Positions 56,559 to 64,000 of a DNA stretch of 64,000 bases are shown here, in pieces. Origin of the DNA: Alteromonas sp. KUL42 (GTDB taxonomy: Bacteria > Pseudomonadota > Gammaproteobacteria > Enterobacterales > Alteromonadaceae); contig NZ_BJKK01000002.1 of assembly GCF_006538325.1 (NCBI RefSeq), forward strand, positions 1-64,000, written 5' to 3'. The translations under genes were made by a program, and so were the position numbers. The notes below the pieces were generated by a model. That model was given only the letters and a program-made list of their open reading frames with translations. It did not search any database and was not told the origin of the DNA. Every line of letters starts with the position of its first letter. The first letter of the stretch is position 1.

Positions 56559-57329
56559 GTGATTGCATTAGTGTTTTTACAATCTGCTTCGTTTCAAAAA
56601 GCACTCGTTGAAGTACTGAGGCATTTGGGAATATTTTCTCAAATCTTTGAGGCTGAATCGACGGGACATTGTTTAGCATTGGCAGAAAAACACCCGCATT
56701 CAATAGGGTTTTACACTGTAGGCCAATCAAGTCGTAATCTCGCTTCACGCTATTGGATTGCAGTAGGAGAGATGGATAACGAAGCACTATTGGCATTTCA
56801 GTACAATGCGTCAGGTTTTATCAAATTTCCATTTGATCAAGAGCAGGTTTCACTTTCTATTGAGCACGTCAAACATCTGTATCATTATTACCAGCGAGGA
56901 AGTCAATTTAGCCAGCTTGTAAAGGGGCTATGCAGGCAACACGGTGTCACTGAGTCAGCATTACTTGCCACACTTCGTCGTCAACTGTCATTAAACAATG
57001 AGCCTAAGGTTGTTGGCATTAAATCTGAAAACGGATGGCGATGTGTAGACCCCGCGGAAATTAAATGGATAGAGGCCGCAGGGGATTATATGTGCGTACA
57101 AACCATGTCTGAAAATTTTGTGGTTAGAACAACCTTGTGTGAACTTCTTAAACGCCTTGGAGATGAACACTTCAAACGCTGCAACCGCTCTGTGGTGGTC
57201 AATGCCCAACACGTAGCGCATTTAGAGCAAAAATTTAATCAGCAAAGGGTAGTCATGCAAGGTGGTGAAGTATTTAAAATTACTCACAAATATTACTATC
57301 AAATATGGCAAGACCGCGAAAACTGCTAA
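56559..57329 (+). CDS. LytTR-family DNA-binding regulator with degenerate receiver
   Basis: The C-terminal part (about 150-250) of this 256-residue regulator is a LytTR DNA-binding domain (WRCVDPAEIKWIEAAGDYMCVQT, FKRCNRSVVVNAQHVAHLEQ). The N-terminal approximately 120 residues look like a receiver fold, but the phospho-acceptor Asp position (SIGFYTVGQ) is not conserved. A helical linker with RQHGVTESALLATLRR joins them. The start is GTG after AAGGGA. LrgAB follows 100 bp downstream; LytTR regulators control lrgAB in other bacteria, so it likely does so here. Confidence 0.85.
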   Translation: MIALVFLQSASFQKALVEVLRHLGIFSQIFEAESTGHCLALAEKHPHSIGFYTVGQSSRNLASRYWIAVGEMDNEALLAFQYNASGFIKFPFDQEQVSLSIEHVKHLYHYYQRGSQFSQLVKGLCRQHGVTESALLATLRRQLSLNNEPKVVGIKSENGWRCVDPAEIKWIEAAGDYMCVQTMSENFVVRTTLCELLKRLGDEHFKRCNRSVVVNAQHVAHLEQKFNQQRVVMQGGEVFKITHKYYYQIWQDRENC

Positions 57330-57429
57330 CTTCGATAATTTCACACTAAGACCTTTGTCTTGCTGGTGATAGTGCCTTCAAATAGTTACACTTTCTCTTC
57401 GTCAAATCGTCAAAAGTAACACGAAGGTC

Positions 57430-57876
57430 ATGTGCGAAGTGCAAAAGAATAGTGCGAAAAATTATGTCATCGGTGCAGCGCTCGTATTTGGCGCGTACTA
57501 CGTGGGTAACTTGGTTACTCACACCTTTGTGCTTCCAATTCCTGGGTCTTTAGTTGGCTTGCTTTTCTTGCTTTCACTATTGTTTATTTTTCCCATCTTC
57601 GAGCATCACGTAGCTAACTTTGCCCTGACCCCGCTAAAACACATGTCTTTGCTATTTGTACCCGCAGTGTTAGGCGTTTCACTGTATTGGAGTGAAATAC
57701 AACAAAACGCGCTGGCTATTGTATTGGCTATCGTTGTAACCACATCGCTTTGTCTTGGTACCACGGGGTGGATTTCACAACGATTATTTTCTAAAAAGAA
57801 TTCTATAAGCAAACGCGTAATAAAAGAGGCCAGCAAGCGTGATCAACATAAAAATGAGAGCACTTGCGATGATTGA
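57430..57876 (+). CDS. lrgA: CidA/LrgA family membrane protein
   Basis: This 148-residue protein has four hydrophobic helices and the LrgA core FVLPIPGSLVGLLFLL and PLKHMSLLFVPAVLGVS. Family members are holin-like or metabolite (pyruvate) channel components that work with LrgB. It overlaps lrgB by 38 bases. An 8-bp tandem repeat (TCGTCAAA twice, 57399-57414) lies just upstream and may be a regulator-binding element. Confidence 0.87.
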   Translation: MCEVQKNSAKNYVIGAALVFGAYYVGNLVTHTFVLPIPGSLVGLLFLLSLLFIFPIFEHHVANFALTPLKHMSLLFVPAVLGVSLYWSEIQQNALAIVLAIVVTTSLCLGTTGWISQRLFSKKNSISKRVIKEASKRDQHKNESTCDD

Positions 57877-58579
57877 TGCGCTGTACAATACCTTTTCAAT
57901 TTCAGGTATTACCTGGATAGCTATTTCGCTGACGAGTTACTTTATTGGTCTTAACTGTCATCGTTTATGTCGTGGTCACCCTATTACGCACCCACTTATT
58001 ATTACGGCACTACTGGTTGGGTTGTGTCTTTATTTCAGCCAAACCTCAGTGCTCCATTATCAACAAAGTGCTTCGTTACTTCACTGGTTATTGGGGCCGG
58101 TAACAGTGGCGTTAGCGTTACCTATTTATCGACAATGGCAACGTTTGCGACATTACGGTTGGCGTCTACTGATAAGTATTGCTATTGGCGGCGTAATTGC
58201 GCCTCTGACAGCCTGGCTAGCGCTATATTTGCTAGATGCACCTTCGGCCATGCAGATGACGATGTTAGCAAAGTCTATCACTACACCTCTCGCTATGGAG
58301 GCAAGTGAACAAATTGGTGGCATTCCAGCCCTTGCTGCCGTTTTCGTCATTGTTACTGGTGTTGTTGGTGCTATTGTTTCATCGGGTATGTTCTTGCTAT
58401 TTAAGGTTACAGACAGGCAAGCGCAAGGTATTGCATTAGGCACGGTGGCGCACGCTGTAGGCACTGCTAAAGCCATTCATATGGGCGATGATGTCTCAGC
58501 CATGGCGACACTCGGTTTATGTATAAATGGCATATTCACTGCGCTGGTCCTACCCCTACTGTTTAGCTTATTCGGCTAA
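57839..58579 (+). CDS. lrgB: LrgB family protein
   Basis: This 246-residue polytopic membrane protein is of the LrgB/CidB family (LAKSITTPLAMEASEQIGGIPALAAVFVIVTG and GTVAHAVGTAKAIHMGDDVSAMA are hallmark segments). It acts with LrgA in controlling autolysis or pyruvate uptake. The GTG at 57839 overlaps lrgA; the ATGs at 57854 and 57869 are alternatives. It forms an operon with lrgA. Confidence 0.9.
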   Translation: MINIKMRALAMIDALYNTFSISGITWIAISLTSYFIGLNCHRLCRGHPITHPLIITALLVGLCLYFSQTSVLHYQQSASLLHWLLGPVTVALALPIYRQWQRLRHYGWRLLISIAIGGVIAPLTAWLALYLLDAPSAMQMTMLAKSITTPLAMEASEQIGGIPALAAVFVIVTGVVGAIVSSGMFLLFKVTDRQAQGIALGTVAHAVGTAKAIHMGDDVSAMATLGLCINGIFTALVLPLLFSLFG

Positions 58580-58760
58580 AAGCTGATAAAAAGGAAGTGG
58601 CAATATTCTCCAAAAGTGCTATTTCTTAGTGAGGTGTTTCGTATCAATATAGGGCATCTATAAAACATCGCTTCAGTTCAGCACAAGTGTGCCGATACAA
58701 GGCTAATTAGTGAAACTTCAGTGAGAGCTGTAATCAAATACTTGGTGGTAAATTAATTCC

Positions 58761-59756
58761 ATGTTTTCTGTACTCGTTTGTGACGATTCTCTGGTTGCTC
58801 GAAAGCAAGTTGCAAAGTGCCTCCCACAAGATTGGGAAGTGGCAGTACACTTCGCGAAAAATGGTCAAGAAGCGTTAACTGCGCTCAGCGAAGGTAAGGG
58901 GAATTTGCTATTACTCGATCTCAATATGCCTATACTTGATGGCTACGGCACTTTGGAAGCTATTCAGCAGCAAGGACTTCGAACCAAAGTAATTGTGGTG
59001 TCGGGTGACATTCAACCCGAGGCTCACGCCCGTGTGACAGCCTTAGGTGCGTTGGATTTTATACGCAAGCCGGTGGATCCTAAGGCGCTTGCTGATGTGC
59101 TCGATAAGCATAATATCTTGCATGTTGACGAGGTGGTTGAAGAGGAACTGTCCCCGTTAGATCCTGATATTCGCGACTGTTACCAAGAAATTACTAACAT
59201 TGCGATGGGGCAAGCGGGCGATCATCTTGCACGCATTATGAATGTGTTTGTTGAATTGCCCATTCCTAATGTCAACCTTATTGAAGTTTCTGAACTGCAT
59301 ATGATGCTTTCCGATATCGAAAGTCACGAGCAAGTCACTGCCGTATGTCAGGGGTTCTTGGGTCCTGGCGTAAGTGGCGAAGCATTGTGCATTTTAAGTG
59401 ATTCGAGCTTTGATGACGTGGCAAAAATTCTGAATGTTGAAGGTGAAGTTGACGACCAATTGCAGCTTGAACTCCTAATGGACGCGGCCAGTATCTTGAT
59501 TGGCACCTGTTTAACTGGCTTGGCCAATCAAATGGATATTAACTTCAGTCAAGGTCATCCTATTGTGCTGGGGCAACACCGTGCAATTACTGAAATTATC
59601 AGTATGAATAAAATAAAATGGCGGCGTACTCTCGCCATTGAGTTAAGCTATGGGTTAGAGGGCTACAATGTACAGTGTGACTTGATTTTGTTGTTTACCG
59701 AAGAATCAATGAACATGATGAATTCAAAACTTGCCCATTTGTTGGAGGATGAGTAG
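58761..59756 (+). CDS. Response regulator fused to CheC-type phosphatase
   Basis: This 331-residue fusion has a receiver (1-120) with D8/D9, phospho-acceptor D53 in LLLLDLNMP and K103 in RKP, followed by a CheC-like domain (135-331) with active-site pattern D139, E143 and N146 (DCYQEITN). The second CheC half-site has degenerated (MDAAS). The two parts match, in order, the separate receiver and CheC genes at 7619-6673. A receiver joined to its own phosphatase would reset itself. Its stop overlaps the PAS gene start (TAGTG). Confidence 0.88.
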   Translation: MFSVLVCDDSLVARKQVAKCLPQDWEVAVHFAKNGQEALTALSEGKGNLLLLDLNMPILDGYGTLEAIQQQGLRTKVIVVSGDIQPEAHARVTALGALDFIRKPVDPKALADVLDKHNILHVDEVVEEELSPLDPDIRDCYQEITNIAMGQAGDHLARIMNVFVELPIPNVNLIEVSELHMMLSDIESHEQVTAVCQGFLGPGVSGEALCILSDSSFDDVAKILNVEGEVDDQLQLELLMDAASILIGTCLTGLANQMDINFSQGHPIVLGQHRAITEIISMNKIKWRRTLAIELSYGLEGYNVQCDLILLFTEESMNMMNSKLAHLLEDE

Positions 59757-60244
59757 TGAGCCAGCAACTAGAAGAGTTACAAGAATTCCATTGGATGATG
59801 GATATGCTGCAGTCAGTAGACGTCGGCATAGTAGTACTCGACCGTAACTTCACTGTAAAAGTGTGGAACGGTTTTATGGAAAGTCACAGTGGCTTACTGC
59901 CTAGTGAGGTAAGAGATAAATCGCTGTTTTCGCTTTTTCCAACCATAAAACAGGATTGGTTTGTTAAGAAAGCTAAGCCTGTATTCGATCTTAAAACCCG
60001 TGCATTTATGACATGGGAACAACGTCCTTATTTGTTCAAGTTTCCTAATTATCGGCCGATTACAGGAAGTGAATTGTTCATGTATCAAAATATCACGCTT
60101 TCACCGCTTACATCTGCGACGGGGAAAGTCGATTACATAAGTATGATGATATACGACATGACCGATGTAGCGGTGGGTAAAAAGCAATTGGAAGCATTGC
60201 AAGTCATGATTTCAGAAGCGCAAGAGACTCATAGAACATTGTAA
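59756..60244 (+). CDS. PAS-domain protein lacking a kinase domain
   Basis: This 162-residue stand-alone PAS protein starts at GTG overlapping the upstream stop. It shares with the kinase at 5399-6673 the VGI(I/V)VLD(R/E) start, WEQRP (87-91), RPITGSE and MYQN (109-112), and the early coiled-coil linker, but stops just before the H-box. No kinase frame follows before the next gene at 60351, so the loss is real, not a frameshift. It may sense a ligand and bind the receiver-CheC fusion. Confidence 0.85.
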   Translation: MSQQLEELQEFHWMMDMLQSVDVGIVVLDRNFTVKVWNGFMESHSGLLPSEVRDKSLFSLFPTIKQDWFVKKAKPVFDLKTRAFMTWEQRPYLFKFPNYRPITGSELFMYQNITLSPLTSATGKVDYISMMIYDMTDVAVGKKQLEALQVMISEAQETHRTL

Positions 60245-60350
60245 GCGTGTAAGCGCTGAGTGTTAAAGTACCTACCCGCTGCAATAATCAATACATAAAC
60301 GACATGTTTCAATGCAAGGCGTATTCGCTTGTTATGCATAGGGAGTAATT

Positions 60351-62093
60351 ATGCAAGCCACTTTTCTTTTCACTTCACACAAAGCGTCTGACGCATTGGC
60401 TCGCGCTGCTGGCTTTGTGTTTACGCTTTTGTTATTACAAGCTTGTGGTGGCGGTGGTTCAGACGATTCTGCGCCTGCTACCAGTAACCTAGTGGTGAAT
60501 GCAGGCCCCGATGTTACGTTAACTGAGGGCGTTGAACATACATTAAATGCAACAGCAACGGGCGGTGATACCACCTATTCATACAGTTGGGTTTCTACAC
60601 CGGCGTTGTCATTGGTGCAAAGTGATGCGACATCACCCGCGGTTAGTTTTACAGCCCCTGAAGTAATAAATGAGTCGACTTATGTTGTTACGGTAACGGT
60701 GAATGACGCAAGTGGTAACATTGCCAGCGATTCAACCACAGTAACGGTAACGCCAGTAAATGTTGCTCCAGTGGCCAATATCGTTGTTCCTCAGTGGGGA
60801 ACACTGCCAGCCAATCGCTTTCCAGGTGGTGTAGAGATTATCCTCGATGGTTCATCGAGTTCCGATGAAGATGCCAGAGAAACCCCACAAGGTATTGAGT
60901 TTTACAGTTGGTCGCAAGTCGCCGGGCCAAACGTTATCACAGGTGCTGAAATTGACGAACCTACGTTGACCATTACTACCCCAATTACCAGTGATGCGCA
61001 AAGCCTGCAATTTGAGTTACTGGTTACTGATTTTGAAGGTGCGACAGACACCGAAATTGTGACTATTCAAGTACAGTCAGAAACCCAAACGCTTCCCGTT
61101 GTAAGTGCAGGTGTGTCACAAGGTGTGTTTAGTGGCGAAGTGGTGATATTAAAAGGCGAGGGCTCTACCACTATTCCAAGTGCCTTACCCCTTCGTTATT
61201 TGTGGGAGCGAAGCGGTAACGGGTTACCTTCAAATACGCCTGACATAGATGACAGTGACGCGCGTTCCACGTTTGATATTGCACCACTAGTATCTCAAGC
61301 TACAGTTGTGGCATATACACTCACCGTTACAGATGCCAATGGCAACGCCGTTGAAGACACAATAAATGTGCGTGTTTTACCTATACCAACACCACTTCTT
61401 AACGATACGGGTGTAGTTCAGCAATCTACTGCTACCGCATTGACGTCTGCGCAACAAAACGACTACCCAGGCCAAGATGGCCAACGTGGTCAAGATGTTA
61501 TCAATAAAAACGGTGTGTATGAGAAAGCGGGAAGAGGGCAAGCCAGCTTCGATTTTACCCACCTTAACGAAAATGGTGATGAGCAAGACGCCAGTGTAGC
61601 CGAGTGGTCTTGTGTTCGTGACAACACAACGGGCTTGGTGTGGGAAGTAAAAACTGATGATGGCTCATTTCAAGACCACAGTTTCACTTACACCTGGTTT
61701 GACGAAGAAAATAATGGTGGTTTCGCGGGTGATGAAACGGGAAGTAATGGTAGTTGTTTATTAGGTGTTTGTAACACAGCGGCTTACATTGCAGCAGTTA
61801 ATGCAATGGGCTTATGTGGCTTCTATGACTGGCGTCTACCGTCACATAATGAACTATTTTCATTAATGCATTTAGGTATTGCCTCTGGAGTAGTTGTAGA
61901 TGAAAACTACTTCCCAAATACAGGTACGTTCAGCTCATCACCATTGTGGTATTGGACAGCCACATCAAGTGCTGATGGGGTGAGTGGCGATGAAGCCAGA
62001 AACGCCTGGGCATTAGATTTTAATAGTGGTGTCGATAACTTTTTGAATAAATCAGCAGCCTCACGTGTTCGATTAGTAAGAGCGGGAAGATAA
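60351..62093 (+). CDS. DUF1566 (Lcl C-terminal) lipoprotein with PKD-like repeats
   Basis: This exported protein has 580 residues, with a lipoprotein-like signal ending LLLLQACGGGGSDDS (Cys near residue 32). Residues about 45-350 are three PKD/Ig-like domains (NAGPDVTLTEG, VTVTVNDASGN). The C-terminal approximately 170 residues are a DUF1566/Lcl domain (TGLVWEVKTDDG, GFYDWRLPSHNELFSL, WYWTATSS, RVRLVRAGR). The next gene's ATG overlaps its stop (TAATG), forming a two-gene unit. Confidence 0.86.
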   Translation: MQATFLFTSHKASDALARAAGFVFTLLLLQACGGGGSDDSAPATSNLVVNAGPDVTLTEGVEHTLNATATGGDTTYSYSWVSTPALSLVQSDATSPAVSFTAPEVINESTYVVTVTVNDASGNIASDSTTVTVTPVNVAPVANIVVPQWGTLPANRFPGGVEIILDGSSSSDEDARETPQGIEFYSWSQVAGPNVITGAEIDEPTLTITTPITSDAQSLQFELLVTDFEGATDTEIVTIQVQSETQTLPVVSAGVSQGVFSGEVVILKGEGSTTIPSALPLRYLWERSGNGLPSNTPDIDDSDARSTFDIAPLVSQATVVAYTLTVTDANGNAVEDTINVRVLPIPTPLLNDTGVVQQSTATALTSAQQNDYPGQDGQRGQDVINKNGVYEKAGRGQASFDFTHLNENGDEQDASVAEWSCVRDNTTGLVWEVKTDDGSFQDHSFTYTWFDEENNGGFAGDETGSNGSCLLGVCNTAAYIAAVNAMGLCGFYDWRLPSHNELFSLMHLGIASGVVVDENYFPNTGTFSSSPLWYWTATSSADGVSGDEARNAWALDFNSGVDNFLNKSAASRVRLVRAGR

Positions 62094-62632
62094 TGAAAAC
62101 AACAAAAACACTAACCAAAAATGTTATGGCAACATTACTCTTAGCCAGTTCTTTTGTTGCTTCAAATGTGTTCGCTCAAGAATGCCTAGAAGAAGGTGTA
62201 CCCACTAAACCAGATGAAGACTTCGTTATTTTAGATGAAGATCAAGTGCTTGATACTGCTTCCGACCTTGTGTGGCGCAGGTGTTCAGAAGGGCAGACAT
62301 GGAGCGTAGATTCGTGTGTTGGTGAAGCAGATAAGTTCTCATGGCAGCAAGCCCTTGTGCAAGCTCATGAAGCTAGTGACACCGATTTATCCGGCTGGCG
62401 TCTACCTAATGTAAAAGAGTTGGCTTCTCTTACTGAGCGCAACTGTGTGAGACCGGCAATCAATACTGTGTTGTTTCCTAACACTCCAGCTGATGACTTT
62501 TGGAGTTCAACGCCATCAGTGACAGATCCAGATCGCGCTTGGGTTGTAGCGTTTTTTAACGCAAGCCACTCCATAAAAGAAAAAGACCGCTTTGTTTATG
62601 TGCGCTTGGTCCGTACTTATACTAATGAGTAA
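62093..62632 (+). CDS. DUF1566 domain protein
   Basis: This 179-residue secreted protein has a signal peptide cut near NVFA-Q (about residue 28) and then a single DUF1566/Lcl domain: DTASDLVWRRCSEGQTW, GWRLPNVKELASL, DDFWSSTPS and YVRLVRTY. It is the free-standing version of the C-terminal domain of the preceding lipoprotein, translationally coupled to it. Function is unknown; the family often occurs in surface or fimbrial contexts. Confidence 0.86.
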   Translation: MKTTKTLTKNVMATLLLASSFVASNVFAQECLEEGVPTKPDEDFVILDEDQVLDTASDLVWRRCSEGQTWSVDSCVGEADKFSWQQALVQAHEASDTDLSGWRLPNVKELASLTERNCVRPAINTVLFPNTPADDFWSSTPSVTDPDRAWVVAFFNASHSIKEKDRFVYVRLVRTYTNE

Positions 62633-62691
62633 GTTGTAAGGGTTTTTACACATAGGTTTTTGCAAGATCTCGTCCTAACACTTTCATCATT

Positions 62692-62725
62692 GAAAGCACG
62701 CTATATAATGCGTGCTTTCTTTTTT
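62692..62725 (+). terminator. Intrinsic terminator after the DUF1566 pair
   Basis: This is a perfect 10-bp stem GAAAGCACGC / GCGTGCTTTC with an 8-base loop, followed by TTTTTT, a canonical rho-independent terminator. Confidence 0.92.
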
Positions 62726-62813
62726 GAACGATATAGTCAAATTCAACCTGATTTTTAGCACGTTAGACTCATGATGGCTTTTTATTTCGCACTAAGCTAG
62801 CCACAATATTAGT

Positions 62814-63629
62814 ATGAAAATATTTTTCCGCCTTCGGGCTGTAATCTTCACAATGTTTTTGTTCACTGGGCTTAGTTCATCAGCGCAGGCAGAATATACG
62901 TGTGATATCGATTTCGCATTTGGAATTGCGGTAAACAATCACCAGCTTAGGGTGCTGGACAAAACACGTACTGTTGTCCAAATAAACGGACAATCTCAGT
63001 TATTTATAGGTGGTCGGTGGCAGACGCTAACCGATGAACAGCGCGGTTGGCTTAAAGATTATGCAAGCGGTCTGCATTATGTTGTTCCCAAGATGATTGT
63101 ACTGGCTACCGAAGGTGTAGATTTAGCCATTGATACCATAGAGCACGTTTACCTTGGTTTGGTAGGGCGAGATCACGACAGCTACGAACGTTTAAATACG
63201 GCAATGAGCCGTGTTCAGAACCGCGTTAAAGACAAGTTTAGGCATGCCAGCAACCATTACTTTATTGGCCCCGGATCGTTAGAAAGCGTTGATGATTTTG
63301 TGGATAGCGAAATTGAAGCGCAGTTGGAAGAGGCTATTTCAACATCGGTAGGTGGGATCTTATCGGCAATCAGTGGTATCAACACGGGTAACAGCGATGT
63401 TAACCAAGAAAAAGTGGCTGAAATTACCCGTCAACTTAACAGCGTTGGTGAACAGTTAGACGTGGGAGACAAAGCAACAACATTGCGCAAGAAAGCCGAA
63501 TGGTTTTGTGAAAAGCTCAAGCGTTTAGACATTGCTGAAGAAAAGTTGCGCGCAAGTGTTCCCGACTTTAAGCCTTACGACATCATTATTTCCCAAAAGA
63601 AAAAGTCCAATGAAGAGTCAGGCGAGTAG
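62814..63629 (+). CDS. yggN: YggN family protein (DUF2884)
   Basis: This 271-residue exported protein has a signal peptide cut near AQA-E (about residue 26). The core YTCDIDFAFGIAVNNHQLRV, GQSQLFIGGRWQTLTDEQ and LKDYASGLHYVVPKM matches the YggN/DUF2884 family of periplasmic proteins of unknown function. It is convergent with hemW, near which yggN also lies in E. coli. Confidence 0.87.
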   Translation: MKIFFRLRAVIFTMFLFTGLSSSAQAEYTCDIDFAFGIAVNNHQLRVLDKTRTVVQINGQSQLFIGGRWQTLTDEQRGWLKDYASGLHYVVPKMIVLATEGVDLAIDTIEHVYLGLVGRDHDSYERLNTAMSRVQNRVKDKFRHASNHYFIGPGSLESVDDFVDSEIEAQLEEAISTSVGGILSAISGINTGNSDVNQEKVAEITRQLNSVGEQLDVGDKATTLRKKAEWFCEKLKRLDIAEEKLRASVPDFKPYDIIISQKKKSNEESGE

Positions 63630-63672
63630 TAGTCAGATATCAGATTAGTCGCAAGGCAATTTTCTCTTGTAC

Positions 63673-64000
63673 TCACACAAAACAAGAAAGTAACGAATTA
63701 AGGTAGCGCCTGCCTCTAGCTGTCACTTGCCATGTTTTATCGGTAATTTCTAACAACCCTTTTTGCTGTGCATCATCAAGTGCATATTGCACATCGTCAC
63801 TTAGCGTCAAGCCAGTAAAGTTGTGATAATCATCAATAGGGCAAGGCTCTAACAAACGAAAGCGGTTCATAAAAAATTCAAAAGGCAAATCTTCCGCTTG
63901 TACTTGAGTTGTACTGTCAATGTAAGGACGGCTCATTTCCATGTAACCACGAGGGTGTTTGGTCTTCACCGTTCGATGAATGGTGCCATTTTTAGCATCG
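63673..64000 (-). CDS. hemW: Radical SAM protein HemW, C-terminal part (cut by the window edge)
   Basis: The last approximately 109 residues run past the right edge. Reading in from the edge, DAKNGTIHRTVKTKHPRGYM is the HemW region before the C-terminal domain; then come FEFFMNRFRLLEP and the final winged helix GLTLSDDVQYALDDAQQKGLLE ... VTARGRRYLNSLLSCF. HemW is a haem-handling relative of oxygen-independent coproporphyrinogen oxidase. The upstream radical SAM Cys motif is outside the window. Confidence 0.85.
   Translation of the reverse strand, partial: DAKNGTIHRTVKTKHPRGYMEMSRPYIDSTTQVQAEDLPFEFFMNRFRLLEPCPIDDYHNFTGLTLSDDVQYALDDAQQKGLLEITDKTWQVTARGRRYLNSLLSCFV

Noticed and set aside
59756-60350. 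PAS protein as a frameshifted kinase
   Set aside because: The next gene starts about 100 bp after its stop and no kinase motifs exist in any frame of that gap, so the kinase domain is truly absent.
1-64000. CRISPR arrays, insertion sequences or prophage genes
   Set aside because: No regularly spaced repeats, transposase, integrase or phage structural genes were seen.

Overview
The window looks like chromosomal DNA of a marine gammaproteobacterium of the Alteromonas group. I infer this from moderate GC, DUF3718 proteins, a periplasmic KatG, a complete hut regulon, YggN next to HemW, the TonB receptor/hybrid regulator pair and a GlyGly-CTERM protein. No CRISPR array, prophage or insertion sequence is visible.

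Layout. 1-190: end of an rRNA operon (5S rRNA plus terminator). 320-1412: an AT-rich, frameshifted glycosyltransferase. 1748-5335: DNA polymerase II and a metallo-beta-lactamase-fold hydrolase. 5399-7619: a three-gene signalling module (receiver, CheC-type phosphatase, PAS histidine kinase). 7850-10815: an EEP-family enzyme and a phospholipase D-VTT membrane protein. 11035-15482: a zinc-ribbon membrane protein, exported catalase-peroxidase, YigZ and a DUF3718 protein. 15692-20744: sbcDC, with sbcC frameshifted. 20996-22216: sstT. 22294-28678: the hut regulon, hutI-hutG on the minus strand and hutC-hutU-hutH on the plus strand, around a 22-bp palindromic operator. 28832-36797: CreA, a BadF-type sugar kinase, the ABC-F protein YbiT, an alpha/beta-hydrolase lipoprotein, a PA2779/PA2778-type pair and an MscS channel; ybiT, the PA2778 homologue and mscS are frameshifted. 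36934-39413: a LysR regulator divergent from an SDR protein and a DsbA-like isomerase. 39731-49265: a TonB-dependent receptor, a 1342-residue hybrid two-component regulator, a small secreted protein and a Sel1-repeat protein. 49396-50342: a parDE-like toxin-antitoxin pair between a CAU-anticodon tRNA and a second copy of that tRNA's 3' half. 50456-55303: a choice-of-anchor-B/Calx-beta GlyGly-CTERM protein divergent from an MbnP/MbnH pair. 55456-60244: a small unknown protein, a second DUF3718 protein, a LytTR regulator with lrgAB, and a fused paralogue of the receiver/CheC/PAS module. 60351-64000: two DUF1566 proteins, YggN and the 3' end of hemW.

The four observations I rate highest are these. 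(1) A direct repeat, GTCGG-N16-GTCGG with 21-bp periodicity, precedes three consecutive genes: the hybrid regulator, the small secreted protein and the Sel1 protein. This looks like a local regulon of an AraC-type DNA-binding protein. (2) The parDE pair sits in an approximately 0.87-kb segment with the geometry of a tRNA-integrated element but has no integrase. (3) A receiver/CheC/PAS signalling module occurs twice, once as three genes with a kinase and once as a fused receiver-CheC plus a PAS protein that lacks the kinase. (4) Five single-base frameshifts lie between 0.9 and 36.3 kb, at least three of them at homopolymers, which points to sequencing error or recent decay.
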